Below are positions 37,900-48,286 of a DNA stretch of 64,000 nt, in pieces (within the stretch, counting starts at the first letter, position 1; every line of letters begins with the position of its first letter). The notes beneath the pieces are model-generated. The model had not been told where the DNA came from and searched no databases. It saw nothing but the letters and a program-made list of their open reading frames with translations. The DNA is taken from NCBI GenBank assembly GCA_947034885.2, contig OX344749.2:4913501-4977500 (forward strand), in the 5' to 3' direction. The position numbers were made by a program, and so were the translations under genes. The DNA is from Thuidium tamariscinum (Eukaryota > Streptophyta > Bryopsida > Hypnales > Thuidiaceae).

Positions 37900-38282
37900 C
37901 AACTAGGAATCGCTGTAAGTTCGAACGTTGACACTATAAACCCTCGCAAGGGTTTTGCGATACAGAATGTTCTGAGGGAAGAATAAAATTCATATGTTGA
38001 GTTTTTAGAGATACCACTTGTTCATAACTAGAAAACGCATAAATTTTAAACATTGGCACGATAAACTTCGCAAGAGTTTTGCATTTTTAAACTGCTCTGA
38101 GAAAATAATTTAATTCATATTAGTTTTTAGATCATGCAACCACTTACACATAACTAGAAAACGCATAAAAATTTCGAACACAAAAACCCCTCGCAGGGCT
38201 TTTGCAACAGTTTTGAATTACAGACTGTTCTGCGGAAAGGATCTAATTCATGAGAGTTTTCAGAGCCGACCCACTTGAAGAA
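37900..38282 (+). repeat. Three-copy 126-bp tandem repeat abutting a start codon
   Basis: Units begin at 37900, 38026 and 38152 with AACTAG, and the first two are exactly 126 bases long. Shared blocks in order are AACTAGAAAACGCATAAA, a CTCGCAAGGGTTTTGC-type hairpin, TGTTCTGAG, AATTCAT and CCACTTG. The third unit ends within a few bases of the ATG at 38284. The copies differ by substitutions and small indels. Confidence 0.75.
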
Positions 38283-38283
38283 A

Positions 38284-38691
38284 ATGCACCTCCAAGATTT
38301 GTGGCCTATAATCCCGATTGCGGTTTTCATCATTTGCATGATCGTGACCAGCTACTGCGGGTATCTTTGGAGCTCCCACCGAATTCCACGCCCTGTTCAG
38401 ACAGCTCCAATCCCGGTTGCAATGCCAGTTGCCGTTGCAGTTCCAATTCCAATTCCAAGCCCTGGGAGCTCTACGGGGCGTGGATCTGAAGATTCAGGGC
38501 ACTCGGATCCGTTGGGAAGGATGACGGTGTCCACTGAGAGTAGCCTTCCGGAGGAGGAGGCGGACGGTGCCGATGAAGGAATGGTGTTGGAAGAGCCAGC
38601 AAGTGATTCAGAGTTTTCCGATGTTGACATGGAGGAGCCTTACAACAGATTTAAGGACCATTTTGTTGTATCTCGTGGTGCAACTATCTGA
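38284..38691 (+). CDS. Small single-pass membrane protein with acidic C-terminus, unknown function
   Basis: I recognise no family. The frame gives 135 residues from the ATG at 38284; an upstream in-frame TTG is not used. Residues about 6-29 are a hydrophobic segment (PIIPIAVFIICMIV within it), likely a transmembrane helix or signal anchor. Residues 33-60 are Pro/Val/Ala-rich with repeated PIPIP-like steps. Residues 61-135 are Ser-, Glu- and Asp-rich and end in RFKDHFVVSRGATI. Balanced codon composition, unlike the flanking AT-rich DNA, and the ordered change from hydrophobic to acidic parts support a real gene. It may be single-exon; an upstream non-coding exon cannot be excluded. Its immediate upstream region is the 126-bp tandem repeat, so that repeat probably contains promoter or leader sequence. 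Confidence 0.6.
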   Translation: MHLQDLWPIIPIAVFIICMIVTSYCGYLWSSHRIPRPVQTAPIPVAMPVAVAVPIPIPSPGSSTGRGSEDSGHSDPLGRMTVSTESSLPEEEADGADEGMVLEEPASDSEFSDVDMEEPYNRFKDHFVVSRGATI

Positions 38692-39779
38692 ACACGGGAA
38701 TTCGTGAATCCATATATCATGCAGCGGAATTGAAATGCCATTCTCAACCATTTTTTGTGTGGACATATATTGCTGTAAAGAGTTTCACAATTCTTCAGAA
38801 TCTCGTAAAGATCTACTAGTTGTTGATCGAGATGTAGTTGTAGCGGATTTTCAAGCAATTTGTTGCAATCGGCGCGGACTCAGGCACGAATTTTGATCAA
38901 AGTATACAGAGATACTTCAATAAATTGTTGAAAATGAATTCTATGCTCGTTCAATCACGGAACTATTAACGAATTGGTTGTTAATCATATTCGATTCTTT
39001 GAACTCGGTCCGTCGAATGCATTCGCCGAATGATGTTTTATTGCGAAATGGCAACGAACTCGGGTTCGAAAAGAAACTCATTCAAGCGAATTCTATTCAA
39101 CCAATTCGACTGTCACTGCTGCTAACTTGCATGTACAATCAGAGATTGGGAAGATTTCTTTGGCACTTGTCTGATTATCGAGGATTCGAGGTCAGATCAG
39201 GGGTCAGAGAATTGATCGGCGGAAGGGTTGTTCAATGCCACGTACTGGGACGTGTCAAATAAATAATTAAGTTCTGTACTTATGTTGTAACTTAATTGCC
39301 ATTCAATCCTAGCCTGCAATGTGGAGATTATGTTACTTACAGGCTTGCGTATGAAGCACAGATCACAGACTCTGAGCTCACTTCATTGGACCACGAATTG
39401 AAGGTTTGGATTGTGAATGATCCATTCGATTCTCCGAGGCTGCATCGATCGTCCGCGCGTACGTGACCCCAACTGCTGGTTGTTCTTCCTCCCTTGTTTT
39501 CAAATTGAATTGGCAGTTTTGGGGGGAAAATAAATAATAAAAAACTATCCATTCGATTTATCATACTGGAGAAAACAAATACGGAGTATGATTCAGAGAG
39601 ATAGGGCAAATTTTTATACCAGTAAAATCAGGCGTGAAGAAACTAGTCCAGTTGTGGAGTGAGGTGTGTATTTCAACTTCGATTTTTTTCTTTTTGGGGG
39701 GGGGGAAAGACTTCGATTTTAGAAACCCATTGGCCAAGAGTTCAATTGGCTATCATTTTTTAAGAATTTAAGATTCTAG
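38692..39779. other. Spacer downstream of the small membrane protein gene
   Basis: This includes the probable 3' untranslated region. A 94-codon plus frame at 38978-39262 lacks an ATG start and has no recognisable domain; a 90-codon minus frame at 39337-39609 is likewise unsupported. A G-run lies near 39696-39707. Confidence 0.35.
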
Positions 39780-40637
39780 TTAACCCCTAAAGTCTTCAGG
39801 TGCATTTTTTGGCATTATAAATTTTTTGGGCAGCTCACTATGAATGGAGTTTTTATTTATTTTTTCACTATGAATGGAGTTTGTTTTTGTTTTTTTTCTG
39901 AAATTTTTACACAAGATGTGCCCTAGGAGTAGCTTTAAGGCCCAACAATTTTCGCAACTTTTGACTTTGTGGTTAAAAAGTTATGGCATGAAATGTCGTT
40001 TTTTTTACTCGGAGGGCACCCCAGGGAGCTGAAAAAACTTCTTTTTCAAAAGTAAAATTTCAAATTGATTCTTTAAGTTTTTACAAACATGGGAAGCTTT
40101 TGGGGAGCTAAAAAAACTTCTTTAAAAAAACTTTTTTTTCGAAAGTGAAATTTCAAATTGATTCTTTAGATTTTTACAGACTTGGGAAGCTTTGTTTCAT
40201 CCCATTTGGATTAAGAAGTCAAAAGTTATGAGCAATTTTAGTTTGCAGGTAGGTATGGTTTTCAAAAATTCCATATCTACCCGCAAACTAAAATTGCTCA
40301 TAACTTTTGATTTCTTAATCCAAATGGGATGAAACAAAGCTTCTCATGTCTATAAAAACCTAAAGAATCAATTTGAAATTTCACTTTCGAAAAAAAAGTT
40401 TTTTTAAAGAAGTTTTTTCAGCTCCCTGGGGTGCCCTCCAAGTAAAGAAAACGACATATCATGCCATAACTTTTTAACCACAAACTCAAAAGTTACGAAA
40501 ATTGTTGGGCCTTAAAGCTACTCCTTGGGCACATCTTGTGTAAAAATTTCAGCAAAAAAAATAAAAACTCCATTCGTAGTGAGTTGCCCCAAAAAATTAT
40601 AATGCCCAAAAACGCACTTGAAGACTTTAGGAGTTAA
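39780..40637. mobile_element. Long foldback element bounded by TTAA (E2)
   Basis: The left end, TTAACCCCTAAAGTCTTCAG, and inverted right end, TTAACTCCTAAAGTCTTCAA, match at 18 of 20 bases. The two arms are near-complementary along almost their whole length and meet at a short spacer near 40262. The left arm (about 475 bases) is longer than the right (about 370) because it carries a duplicated block of roughly 105 bases around 40030-40190 (AAATTTCAAATTGATTCTTT occurs twice) and a duplicated CACTATGAATGGAGTTT near 39840-39880. High arm similarity suggests recent formation. It is non-coding. Confidence 0.85.
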
Positions 40638-40732
40638 GTAAAAAGAGAATTTTAAATAAGAGATAAACAAGCAAAACATCACCTTCGATACCATGTTCCT
40701 TATTGTATGAAAACCGCAAGGAAATTTGCCTT

Positions 40733-40925
40733 CACTACAAGGGAAAGGGGTGTTTTAAGTATAGTCCTAGAGATAAGATTTTAAGCAATGACCTTTTTTG
40801 GAGGTTTTAAGTAAGAAATATGTGTCTTTTTAGTAATATATTTCTTACTTAAAATCCCCCACAAGGTCATTACTTAAAATCTTATCTTTAGGACTATATT
40901 TAAAACACCCCTTTCCCTTGTAGTG
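40733..40925. mobile_element. CACTA-type MITE, 193 bp, with CTT target duplication
   Basis: The ends read CACTACAAGGGAAAGGGGTG and CACCCCTTTCCCTTGTAGTG, exact inverse complements. The pairing continues inward as a near-complete palindrome (TTTTAAGTATAGTCCTA and so on) to a short loop. The 3-base direct repeat CTT flanks both ends (40730-40732 and 40926-40928). CACTA termini and a 3-bp target duplication are diagnostic of the En/Spm (CACTA) superfamily. There is no transposase, so it is non-autonomous. Confidence 0.9.
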
Positions 40926-40929
40926 CTTA

Positions 40930-41815
40930 CAAGGTGACTTGTATAGATTCTTTGGACTTGTACAGATTCTTTGGACATTCGAGTAGGTTTCAATGCTCTC
41001 AACTTTTAGTGAAACTTTTTGAAACTTTCTTATAGGATAAGAAAATTGATTAGCTATGTGGGAGTAAATTTTTTATTTCAATTGATGCCTAGGAGCAAAA
41101 GTTATACCACAAAAAGTTGAAATTTCAACTTGGTGAGCAAAAAAATGAATCTGCAAAAACATTAAATTAAAATCAATTTTTGAAAATCTCATAGATTATA
41201 TTTTTGTTCAAATTTGAAGCTTTGATTCATTCCATTTGGATTACTTTTGTAAAAGTTAAGAACAAACTTGTTTTTCGAGTAGTTTTAGTATTTTCACAAT
41301 TTTTCAAAAAAGGTTAAAATTTCTTACTAGAAGAATCTCATCATTGGGATTTTGTATTTTGATCCCATCTTAGAGCTATTAATGATTTAGTTTTTCTTTC
41401 AACCTTGAATCTACTTCTATTTAATTATGTTTTAGAGAATGAAAATCAAGCATTTAAAAAAAATTCTTAGACTTTCAACTCAATTCTTTTGTACAAATAT
41501 TTTTAAATTCAAAGTTCATAGTGCAAAAATTTCAATAGATGGCAATCAAAGTCATTTGAAATTGCAAGACATTGTTCACAAAAATTCTTCTTTCCAATTT
41601 TGAACACAATTATCTTCCAATCAATACAATCAAACTTCATGAAATTGTTACAATATAATCTCAAACATATAAAATATAAGATCCTATGGTTAATTCCAAA
41701 AAATATTTTTTTTTTGGTTCTCTTAGGTGAATGCAGAAAAAATGGCAAATTTGAGTATTTTTTAACATTTGAGTAATTTTTGACAAAAAAATAGCCTTGG
41801 GTCTTTAGGGATTAA
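40930..41815 (+). mobile_element. TTAA-ended repeat related to element E3
   Basis: The right end, inverted, reads TTAATCCCTAAAGACCC at 41812-41815 inward. The interior aligns with E3: TTTCAATTGATGCC then GAGCAAAAGTTATACCAC near 41080-41110, and the conserved module near 41215-41290. The left end is not recognisable next to the CACTA MITE. It is non-coding. Confidence 0.5.
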
Positions 41816-42436
41816 TAGGTTAATTTAATCTATAGCTTCTATAACTAAATTAGGGCAATTGATTGGATAGCTTTCAATTTTTTCTCACCGTAATGGATAA
41901 GAGATCCCCTTAGAGCATCTCTACATTGCAGATGATGAATGGGGCACCAAGCGTGCACTTAGTGTCAAGTTTTGTTTTTTTTCATTTCTTGTGAAGTGTC
42001 AAAGTGGCGATATTTCATTTTATTGTGGAGCTCCAAATCTCAACATTCATCCATATATTGGATAAAAATATCATATTAGTACATAATACACATCTATCAT
42101 TCTATTTTCATCCACCATTTTCAAAAAATTTAAAGTTTATTGGCGATTTCATCCAAAATTTTGCTATCTTTTTCCTATAGGCTTGGTGCTAGGCCAAAAA
42201 ATTTGGTGCAATTTTGCACCAAATTGTCAGAAAAAAAGAACACTGCTTAGTGTGTGTGCATCAAGAGTCTGGTCCTTGAATCCCATCTTGTGCCTATGGC
42301 AACATAGGTTGAGGCGTGGGAGTCAAAATTATATGGGGCCACATTTATTTCAATTGAACACATGTCAAGCTACAACTATTGCATTAGTGCACTGCATTTA
42401 CTGCAACATAAAATCTTGTGTTTTGTACCTTGAAAG
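41816..42436. other. Spacer with a possible Tourist-like end and a small hairpin
   Basis: TTA followed by GAGCATCTCTACATTGCAG at about 41910 resembles the termini of Harbinger/Tourist elements, but no matching right end was found. AATTTGGTGCAA pairs with TTGCACCAAATT at about 42200-42225. A tandemly duplicated sequence (CTGCAACATAAAATCTTG) begins near 42400, with its partner at about 42731. Confidence 0.4.
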
Positions 42437-42704
42437 TTGTGTAATTTCTCTTGGGCCAAATTTGACCGGCTCTGGTTGCGTTCACTAGCCATGGCGTGTA
42501 GAATCAACAACAAAATTCAATGGCAAAATACAGGTCCTAACTTAAGGAATTTTCATTTAGGTTGTAGGGTTCGCTCTTGGTTCTGACTCCTTGGATCAGT
42601 TCGGTGGCCGGCAGTTCTTTTTCTTGCCTGGCTTTGTTGTTTACTTGTTCTTAATGCAGAGGGCTAGCCCCTTTTGTTAAAAAAAAAAAAAATTGTGTAA
42701 TTTC
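42437..42704 (+). mobile_element. SINE-like or LINE-end retroposon with poly-A and 12-bp target duplication
   Basis: The direct repeat TTGTGTAATTTC occurs at 42437-42448 and 42693-42704. Between them lie 244 bases ending in a run of 14 A. The flanking duplication plus a 3' A-tail is the standard mark of target-primed retroposition. The body is GC-richer than its surroundings, with a GGGCTAGCCC palindrome near 42661 and a GGTTCG that is a weak B-box candidate near 42565. It could be a tRNA-derived SINE, a 5'-truncated LINE, or a processed transcript. Confidence 0.75.
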
Positions 42705-42785
42705 CACGTATGTATAAGAGGGTTTTTGGCCTGCAACATTAAATCTTGTTTTTAATACCTTAAAAGTTGTGTAATTTCCACATAC

Positions 42786-43044
42786 GTAAGAGATTTTTTG
42801 GATGTATTGGGAGACTGCAAGTTACCGGACTACGGGAACTTGTTGAATTTTGTTCCACAAGTGATCTCATGTGGCCAAGAGATTGCCACATTAGATAATA
42901 ATATTTTATTATTCTTTCAAATAAAATAAAATAATTCAAAATTCATAATTATTTTTTAATTTGACCAACAGTGACTAGTTCATAGATTCAAATTGGGGAA
43001 CATGACTAAAATAGTCTCTTAGTGCCTTGAAAAACCCTCTTATG
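42786..43044. mobile_element. MITE-like element (M2), relative of M1
   Basis: The right end, inverted, reads CATAAGAGGGTTTTTC; the left end reads GTAAGAGATTTTTTGG, with a better-matching copy of the terminus (TATAAGAGGGTTTTTGG) at 42712. Inner blocks GGGAGACTGCAAGTTACC, GGGAACTTG, CTCATGTGG and GATTGCCAC correspond to M1. The centre is AT-rich. It is non-coding. Confidence 0.6.
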
Positions 43045-45184
43045 GTTCAAAAAATGATATGGTGTGCCATTTTTTTGACCTTAGTGTGTGTGTTGTAGTG
43101 CATTGCTACAACTCTAATGTACCAAATGAGCATGTCCGCACCTCTTTTTTCCAAACAAATGAAACACAATTTTGTGTCTACACCTCTTGAAGTGCAAGCA
43201 TTATAGGCGTGGGGATGCACTTATCCATATCTAAACATGTACACATTCAATGAAACCTTATTATTTCTATGCAATTTAATGTTGGTCAAATCCTTAGGTT
43301 CACCACCTATAAGATTTACACACCTTGCTAAAATCTAAAGATTTGCATACCTTAATGACATTTAGATCTATAACACTTCAAAAGCAATGATGTTCATTAA
43401 TTCCAAAAGGCCTTGGGGGTCTCAAGGGATTAAATTATCAAAGTACTTCCAATGCAACTATAGAACAAGCATAGAAATGGTGCCAATAGGGCTCATAACA
43501 TATTTTTCGAAAAAAATGGCCTCCAATATAGTTGTTCTTGTCAACAACTTTTTCTAGGGCTCTTCAAATGAATCAAACTTCCATAAGCACTATTTCTTCC
43601 ATATAGAATTTAATCTCAAAAGTTAATACCAAAATGTCATAACCTACAAAAGATAATTATTCATAATGTAAACCTTTCTTGGGAATAGCCTACATCCCAC
43701 TAATCAATTTTATGGATGTTGTCAAGCCTAGGGCAATGTTCCCAATGATGACATTCAAATAATAGAATCTTTAGTGAAAAATAACTTTATACACTTTAAA
43801 AATTGTAAACCATGAAACAAAATTAAGAATTGAGTTCTTGAATTACTTTTTGAATTTAAAAATAATAATAAAAATCTCTAAAATGTATATACCATTGATA
43901 CAATTGGTGTACAAATTTCTTTTCTTTTCATTGATATATTTCATCAAATGATTTGTTTTGAAGTTACTTCATGAAACATTAATTGGATGATTGATTGCAT
44001 TGTTAGAAATCACATCACAAAAGAATCAACCTTGGAAGGTTGCTCAAGCTTCAAAGTGACACTCAAGCAATTTCAAAGAACAATAGCAGTAGTTCTCTCA
44101 AGACTTCCAATTCTTAATTGTTTATAACATATAGTGATGAAAATTTCCTACTAGAGGTATTGTTGTTTTTTCTAAAAACATATCAAGAAAGATGCTTTTG
44201 ATGCATTTTTCCACAATTTGATTGGACTTCCTTCTTTTAGATTTGAATGTTAGCAAAAGTAATTATCCTCATTGGAAAAAAAAATGAGACTTAAAGAAGG
44301 CCACTACTAGTTCTTGAACAACAAGGAATGTTGGATAATCCCTTTTCCCAAAATGAAATCCAAATAAAATTCAAAAAATCAACAAACTCAAAGGCTTGAA
44401 ATGTAAAAGACAATTCAACTAAATAACTATTTAAAAAATGGAAAAAACTTAATGTTAAAAAGAATCTGGTATTACTTCCAAAAAGTATTCAATACAAAGA
44501 CAAAGACAAACTAGTACATAACTTTATCAACTTTTACCATGAATTCCATTCATATAAGGTAGTTTGCTCCAAAAGCGACTAGGCTCTAAATGAGACCTCC
44601 GTCTAGGAACGACTTACATGTTGTTTCAAATATATACTATTGTCAATGATGAGTTAGGTAGGCTTAAGTGGTTGCTTTTCGAGCAGACTACCTTGGTCAA
44701 TGTACAAGACTTTTTGTTTGCAACACCATACCAATAAACAAATCTTCTTAAATTCCACAAAACCTTAAGAATGAATGGTGAATTTTAAATTTTCTTACAA
44801 TCAATTTTTTCATTAATTTTTTTACAATGCAGAACTGCCTTTTTTTATTTTTAAATACCCCATCTAATTCGACACTTGAGTGTTGAATTTGCTTTCAACC
44901 TACAATATTCAATTGCTATTTCAATTGTGGATCAATAATTATAGTTCATTAATTTTGTGATCATAGTTATAGGATGATAAGTTTTTTTTCCACATTATAA
45001 TATTCTTTGATATACATATATGGTTAAAAATTTAGATTTCTTGAGTGTATTATGTATTTGATATTGCTTTATTCAACCTTTTTTTCTATGATTTAGACTA
45101 TTTTCAAACCATCACAAAAAACTTGAAAATTTAATGACTTACAAAATAATTTCCATTTCATCTAAAAAAAATTATCATTTAAAT
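43045..45184. other. AT-rich spacer
   Basis: No credible gene. A TTAA-type end, inverted TTAATCCCTTGAGACCC, lies at 43427-43443, and the sequence inside it (AGCAATGATGTT, AAAGGCCTT) resembles the element at 36230-37090. The remainder is AT-rich sequence with no recognisable protein. Confidence 0.4.
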
Positions 45185-45947
45185 AAGGTAGATGTACTCA
45201 TTACTAACTAATTCTCCATCAATAATAAATAGGATACCCTATTTCCAACCAAGATTAGAATGGATTTTCATTTTCACCTTGAAATATGGGTCTTTATATT
45301 TTTTCAAGGTTTGGACCAATAAGTAAGGGCATTTGCAAACCCATATTTAACTAATTATGGACTATTGACCAGTTCATAATTAATATCCAAATGTAGATTC
45401 CATCCTCCAATTTGAGGTGAAATCTAGGACACATATAGATGTGTTAGCTATTGGCCAATATACACTTTTGTCCAAAAATTGTGAATAAGTCCATAATTAG
45501 TTAAATAGGTCCAACAATGCAACACCAGTATATTGTCCGGTGTCTATAAAACTAACTTTTGAACAATAAACAATTAGCTTTTGAAGTACTTATTCAATGT
45601 CTAATTTTGAATTTTTTCAAAAGTTAGTTTTATCGATACCGGGCTATATACTAGTGTTGCATTGCAAATGCTCTAAATGACACATAAGTGAGTACAACTA
45701 AAGTAGGAAGCAAATAGTAGTTCTTGAATGATCAAAATTTGATGACTCTAGATGTTATCCATTAGTTAAGCCTTATTTTTGCCTTTCAAAATTTATGGTA
45801 ATTTCAATTCAAGAGATAAAATTAAGAATTTTTTTGCAATCCTCATCTTATTTGTCAATGTACCTTTGAAAATATTTACTTTACCTTACACTATCCTAGA
45901 TCATGTCTAAATGAGTTTATTTTATTGATTATGGGTACATCTACCTT
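45185..45947. mobile_element. MITE copy C, interrupted by a nested MITE
   Basis: The ends, AAGGTAGATGTACTCAT and inverted AAGGTAGATGTACCCAT, differ at one base. Outer parts align with copies A and B (AACCAAGATTAGAATG, AATTTCAATTCAAGAGATAA, ATCATGTCTAAATG). The element is about 350 bases longer than A because of the insertion at 45327-45673. It is non-coding. Confidence 0.75.
45327..45673. mobile_element. Tourist-like (PIF/Harbinger) MITE nested in copy C
   Basis: The ends are GGGCATTTGCAA and inverted GAGCATTTGCAA, flanked by the 3-base direct repeat TAA (45324-45326 and 45674-45676). A TAA/TTA target duplication with such termini fits the PIF/Harbinger superfamily. A second, inner inverted repeat (TTTAACTAATTATGGACTA, with TAGTCCATAATTAG-type sequence near 45490) suggests further internal rearrangement. 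It is non-coding. Confidence 0.75.
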
Positions 45948-46210
45948 ATGGGGATAAAATGTAGTATATAGTTTGCAAGAATTTGAAATTTTCTTGCATG
46001 GTCATAGGTAGGGTAAATATGAGTTCCAAGTTCTAATAAGGTAATAGCACCTAACAGTTTTGATTTTTTTCTAAATTTGCACAATCTAGGTTATTGCCTA
46101 AATATAATTCTACCATTCATAAGAGCCTACTGTAAGTAATTACCCCTAATCTCATTTTTTAGCACCTTGAAAATTTGTGGTTTATTCATATGGTGTCGAA
46201 AAAATGCATT

Positions 46211-47140
46211 TTAATTCCTAAAAGCCCTTTGTCCCTTCAAGAGACAACTGGAATTCTGAGCAAGTATCTATAGGCTCAATATTTATCTTGATTTTTTGAA
46301 ATTTTTTTTATAGATAGAAAAAATGATCAGCATGATGGAAGAATTTTTTTTTTCAATTGATGCCCAAGAACAAAAGTTATGCCCAAATAAGTTCGAAACA
46401 AGGGAGACCACATAGCAAAAAAACATTTCAAAATTTGAATTTTAAGAAAAATAAAAGTTTATTCACATAGATTATATTTTTGTCTACATTAAGAGCTTTG
46501 ATTCATTCCAATTGGATTTGTTATAAAAAAGTAATGGATAATCTTGTTTTTTGGACAATGTGATCATCTTCTTGAAAAAATAACTTCTAGGATTCAATTC
46601 TAAATGCACTTTTTACAATTAAAAATAAATAAATTCCACATGGTTTATTTTGTTTGCTAAAACAATCTCACCATCAGGGTTAGTGTATTCTAATTCCATC
46701 TCTGAGATATTAATAGTTTAGATTTTCCTTCTATCTTGTACCTACTTCTATCCAACAATTTTTCAAGGAATAAAAATTATTATTTTAAAATATTTTTCTT
46801 TTTTCCCCTAGACTCTCAACTCAATTATACACCATAAAGATTTAAAACTCAAAATTCTATAGTGCAAAAATCTAAAGTTAAAAAGATTCAAAGTCATATA
46901 ATCTTGTCTTGCAATGTATTGAAGAACTTGTTTTTTTTCACTTTAAACGCAAATATCTTGTAATCTAAGCAATCAAAATTTCTGAATTTTTTTGCACACA
47001 CTCTCATACTAGTTAGGTGTAAGATCCTACAATTAGTTGTCCCCAAAAAACGATTTTCAAGTTTTTTTACTCTTTGCTATTGAAATGGCAGTTTTTTAGT
47101 GTTTTTTCACAAAATAAGGTCTCGGGCCTTTAGGAATTAA
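46211..47140. mobile_element. TTAA-bounded repeat element (E3)
   Basis: The left end is TTAATTCCTAAAAGCCC and the inverted right end TTAATTCCTAAAGGCCC, with one mismatch in 17. The interior aligns with 40930-41815, including CAATTGATGCC, CAAAAGTTAT and the conserved module at 46488-46560. No protein longer than short chance frames is present. Confidence 0.7.
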
Positions 47141-47767
47141 GAGAATCTAGAATCCCCTTCTAGCTACCAACAAGAACCTACTCAACATGAAAATGGGAAC
47201 CGCATTGAATTGCTTATTTGTTACCTTACACAAGTCAAAGAATTAAGTGGAAAGTTGGAAGGTAAGTGAACCAACAAGTTGGAGGCCAATTGGGAGCAAG
47301 TCCCGTGCAAGCAAAATTATATTAGTGGGGTGCATTTCAAATTTTTATTTATTTATTTTTGAAATCCAGAGTTTCTTCCAAGAGAATAAACCAAGAACAA
47401 ACGGTGGAAAGCTGACGAGAACTGTTTGGTGTTGCACATTGATTCAAGTTCTGAACTGAAACTTCGTTACGAATCAGTCCAACTCCCGCCCGGGAATCGG
47501 TCCCAGCAACATAGTGCATTTGATACAGTCTTTGCCTGCCTACTCTTAAAGATTTTCTTTAATTCTGGAATTGGAAAAATTGGAAAAATTGGAAGATTTG
47601 AAATTTCTTCCAATGTTCCAGTGAATTTTTAAATATTTTCATATTTTTTAATTAAATTTAAAAAAATTAATCGGTTTTTCAACAAATGGGTGACTATGGG
47701 ACTCCACTGGAAAACAACAAACATCTTAAAGATTCCACCCACCGAATTAGAACTGAATTGATGAGCG
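47141..47767. other. Spacer and possible upstream region of the 47.8 kb gene
   Basis: Composition is mixed, with a short triplication of TTGGAAAAA near 47570-47590. Frames of 68-70 codons lack recognisable domains. It may hold the promoter of the putative gene starting at 47768. Confidence 0.3.
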
Positions 47768-48286
47768 ATGGCCTGTTCAGCGTTACTTACTGCTGCTACC
47801 AAAACTGTTGGGGTGGTTCGTTTGACTCCGCAAATCTCAGCGGCAATGCGGCATGCCGCAAGTCAGCTCCGTCCGGCATTCAATTTCCCTCGCAACTTCA
47901 GCCCTTGCCGCCTTCGAACTGGGAACTGTTCCTTTTCTTGTTGTTTCGTTTTCTTTATGTTTTCGGTCCTTGCAATTTTCTACAGTTGAAATAGAGGAAT
48001 ATATAGCTGCATTTGGCTTCTCGCAAGGGAACATTTTCAGCTTCCAAATGCAATAATTTGCAGGATCGATTCCTCGCTTCGAATGCGGCCCTGGCTCATC
48101 AGATTTGTGACAAATTTGGTGTGGGCAAAGCGCTGCCTCGTTTTCCAGGAGTATTCTTCAAATTTGTCACATGCGGTGGCCAAGGACGAAGACGATGCAG
48201 CGGAGATGATGCCGATAGCGAAGAAGAGTTGGGTGTTCAAGGTCAGCGTTCCGAGTTCTGGCAAATTTAGCCAAAATCTTTCTTGA
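47768..48286 (+). CDS. Possible organelle-targeted protein, partial gene model
   Basis: I do not recognise the family. From the ATG at 47768 the frame reads MACSALLTAATKTVGVVRLT and continues Ser-, Ala- and Arg-rich with almost no acidic residues for about 50 residues, as in chloroplast or mitochondrial transit peptides. It then runs into a hydrophobic, Phe-rich stretch and a stop at 47987-47989, which suggests an intron begins near 47935-47970. A second candidate exon follows an acceptor at about 48063 (TTTGCAG). It contains AVAKDEDDAAEMMPIAKKSW and could end at the donor near 48240 (AAG then GTCAGC) or at the stop at 48286. The exact junction cannot be set by eye. No later exon was found, so the gene may be truncated or not real. 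Confidence 0.3.

Noticed and set aside
37900..38282. Three regular repeats considered as a CRISPR-like array
   Set aside because: The units are contiguous tandem copies without unique spacers, in a eukaryotic genome.
38397..38630. Minus frame opposite the small membrane protein gene
   Set aside because: Its Gly/Ile/Ala repeats are the complement of the Pro/Val-coding repeats of the plus-strand gene.
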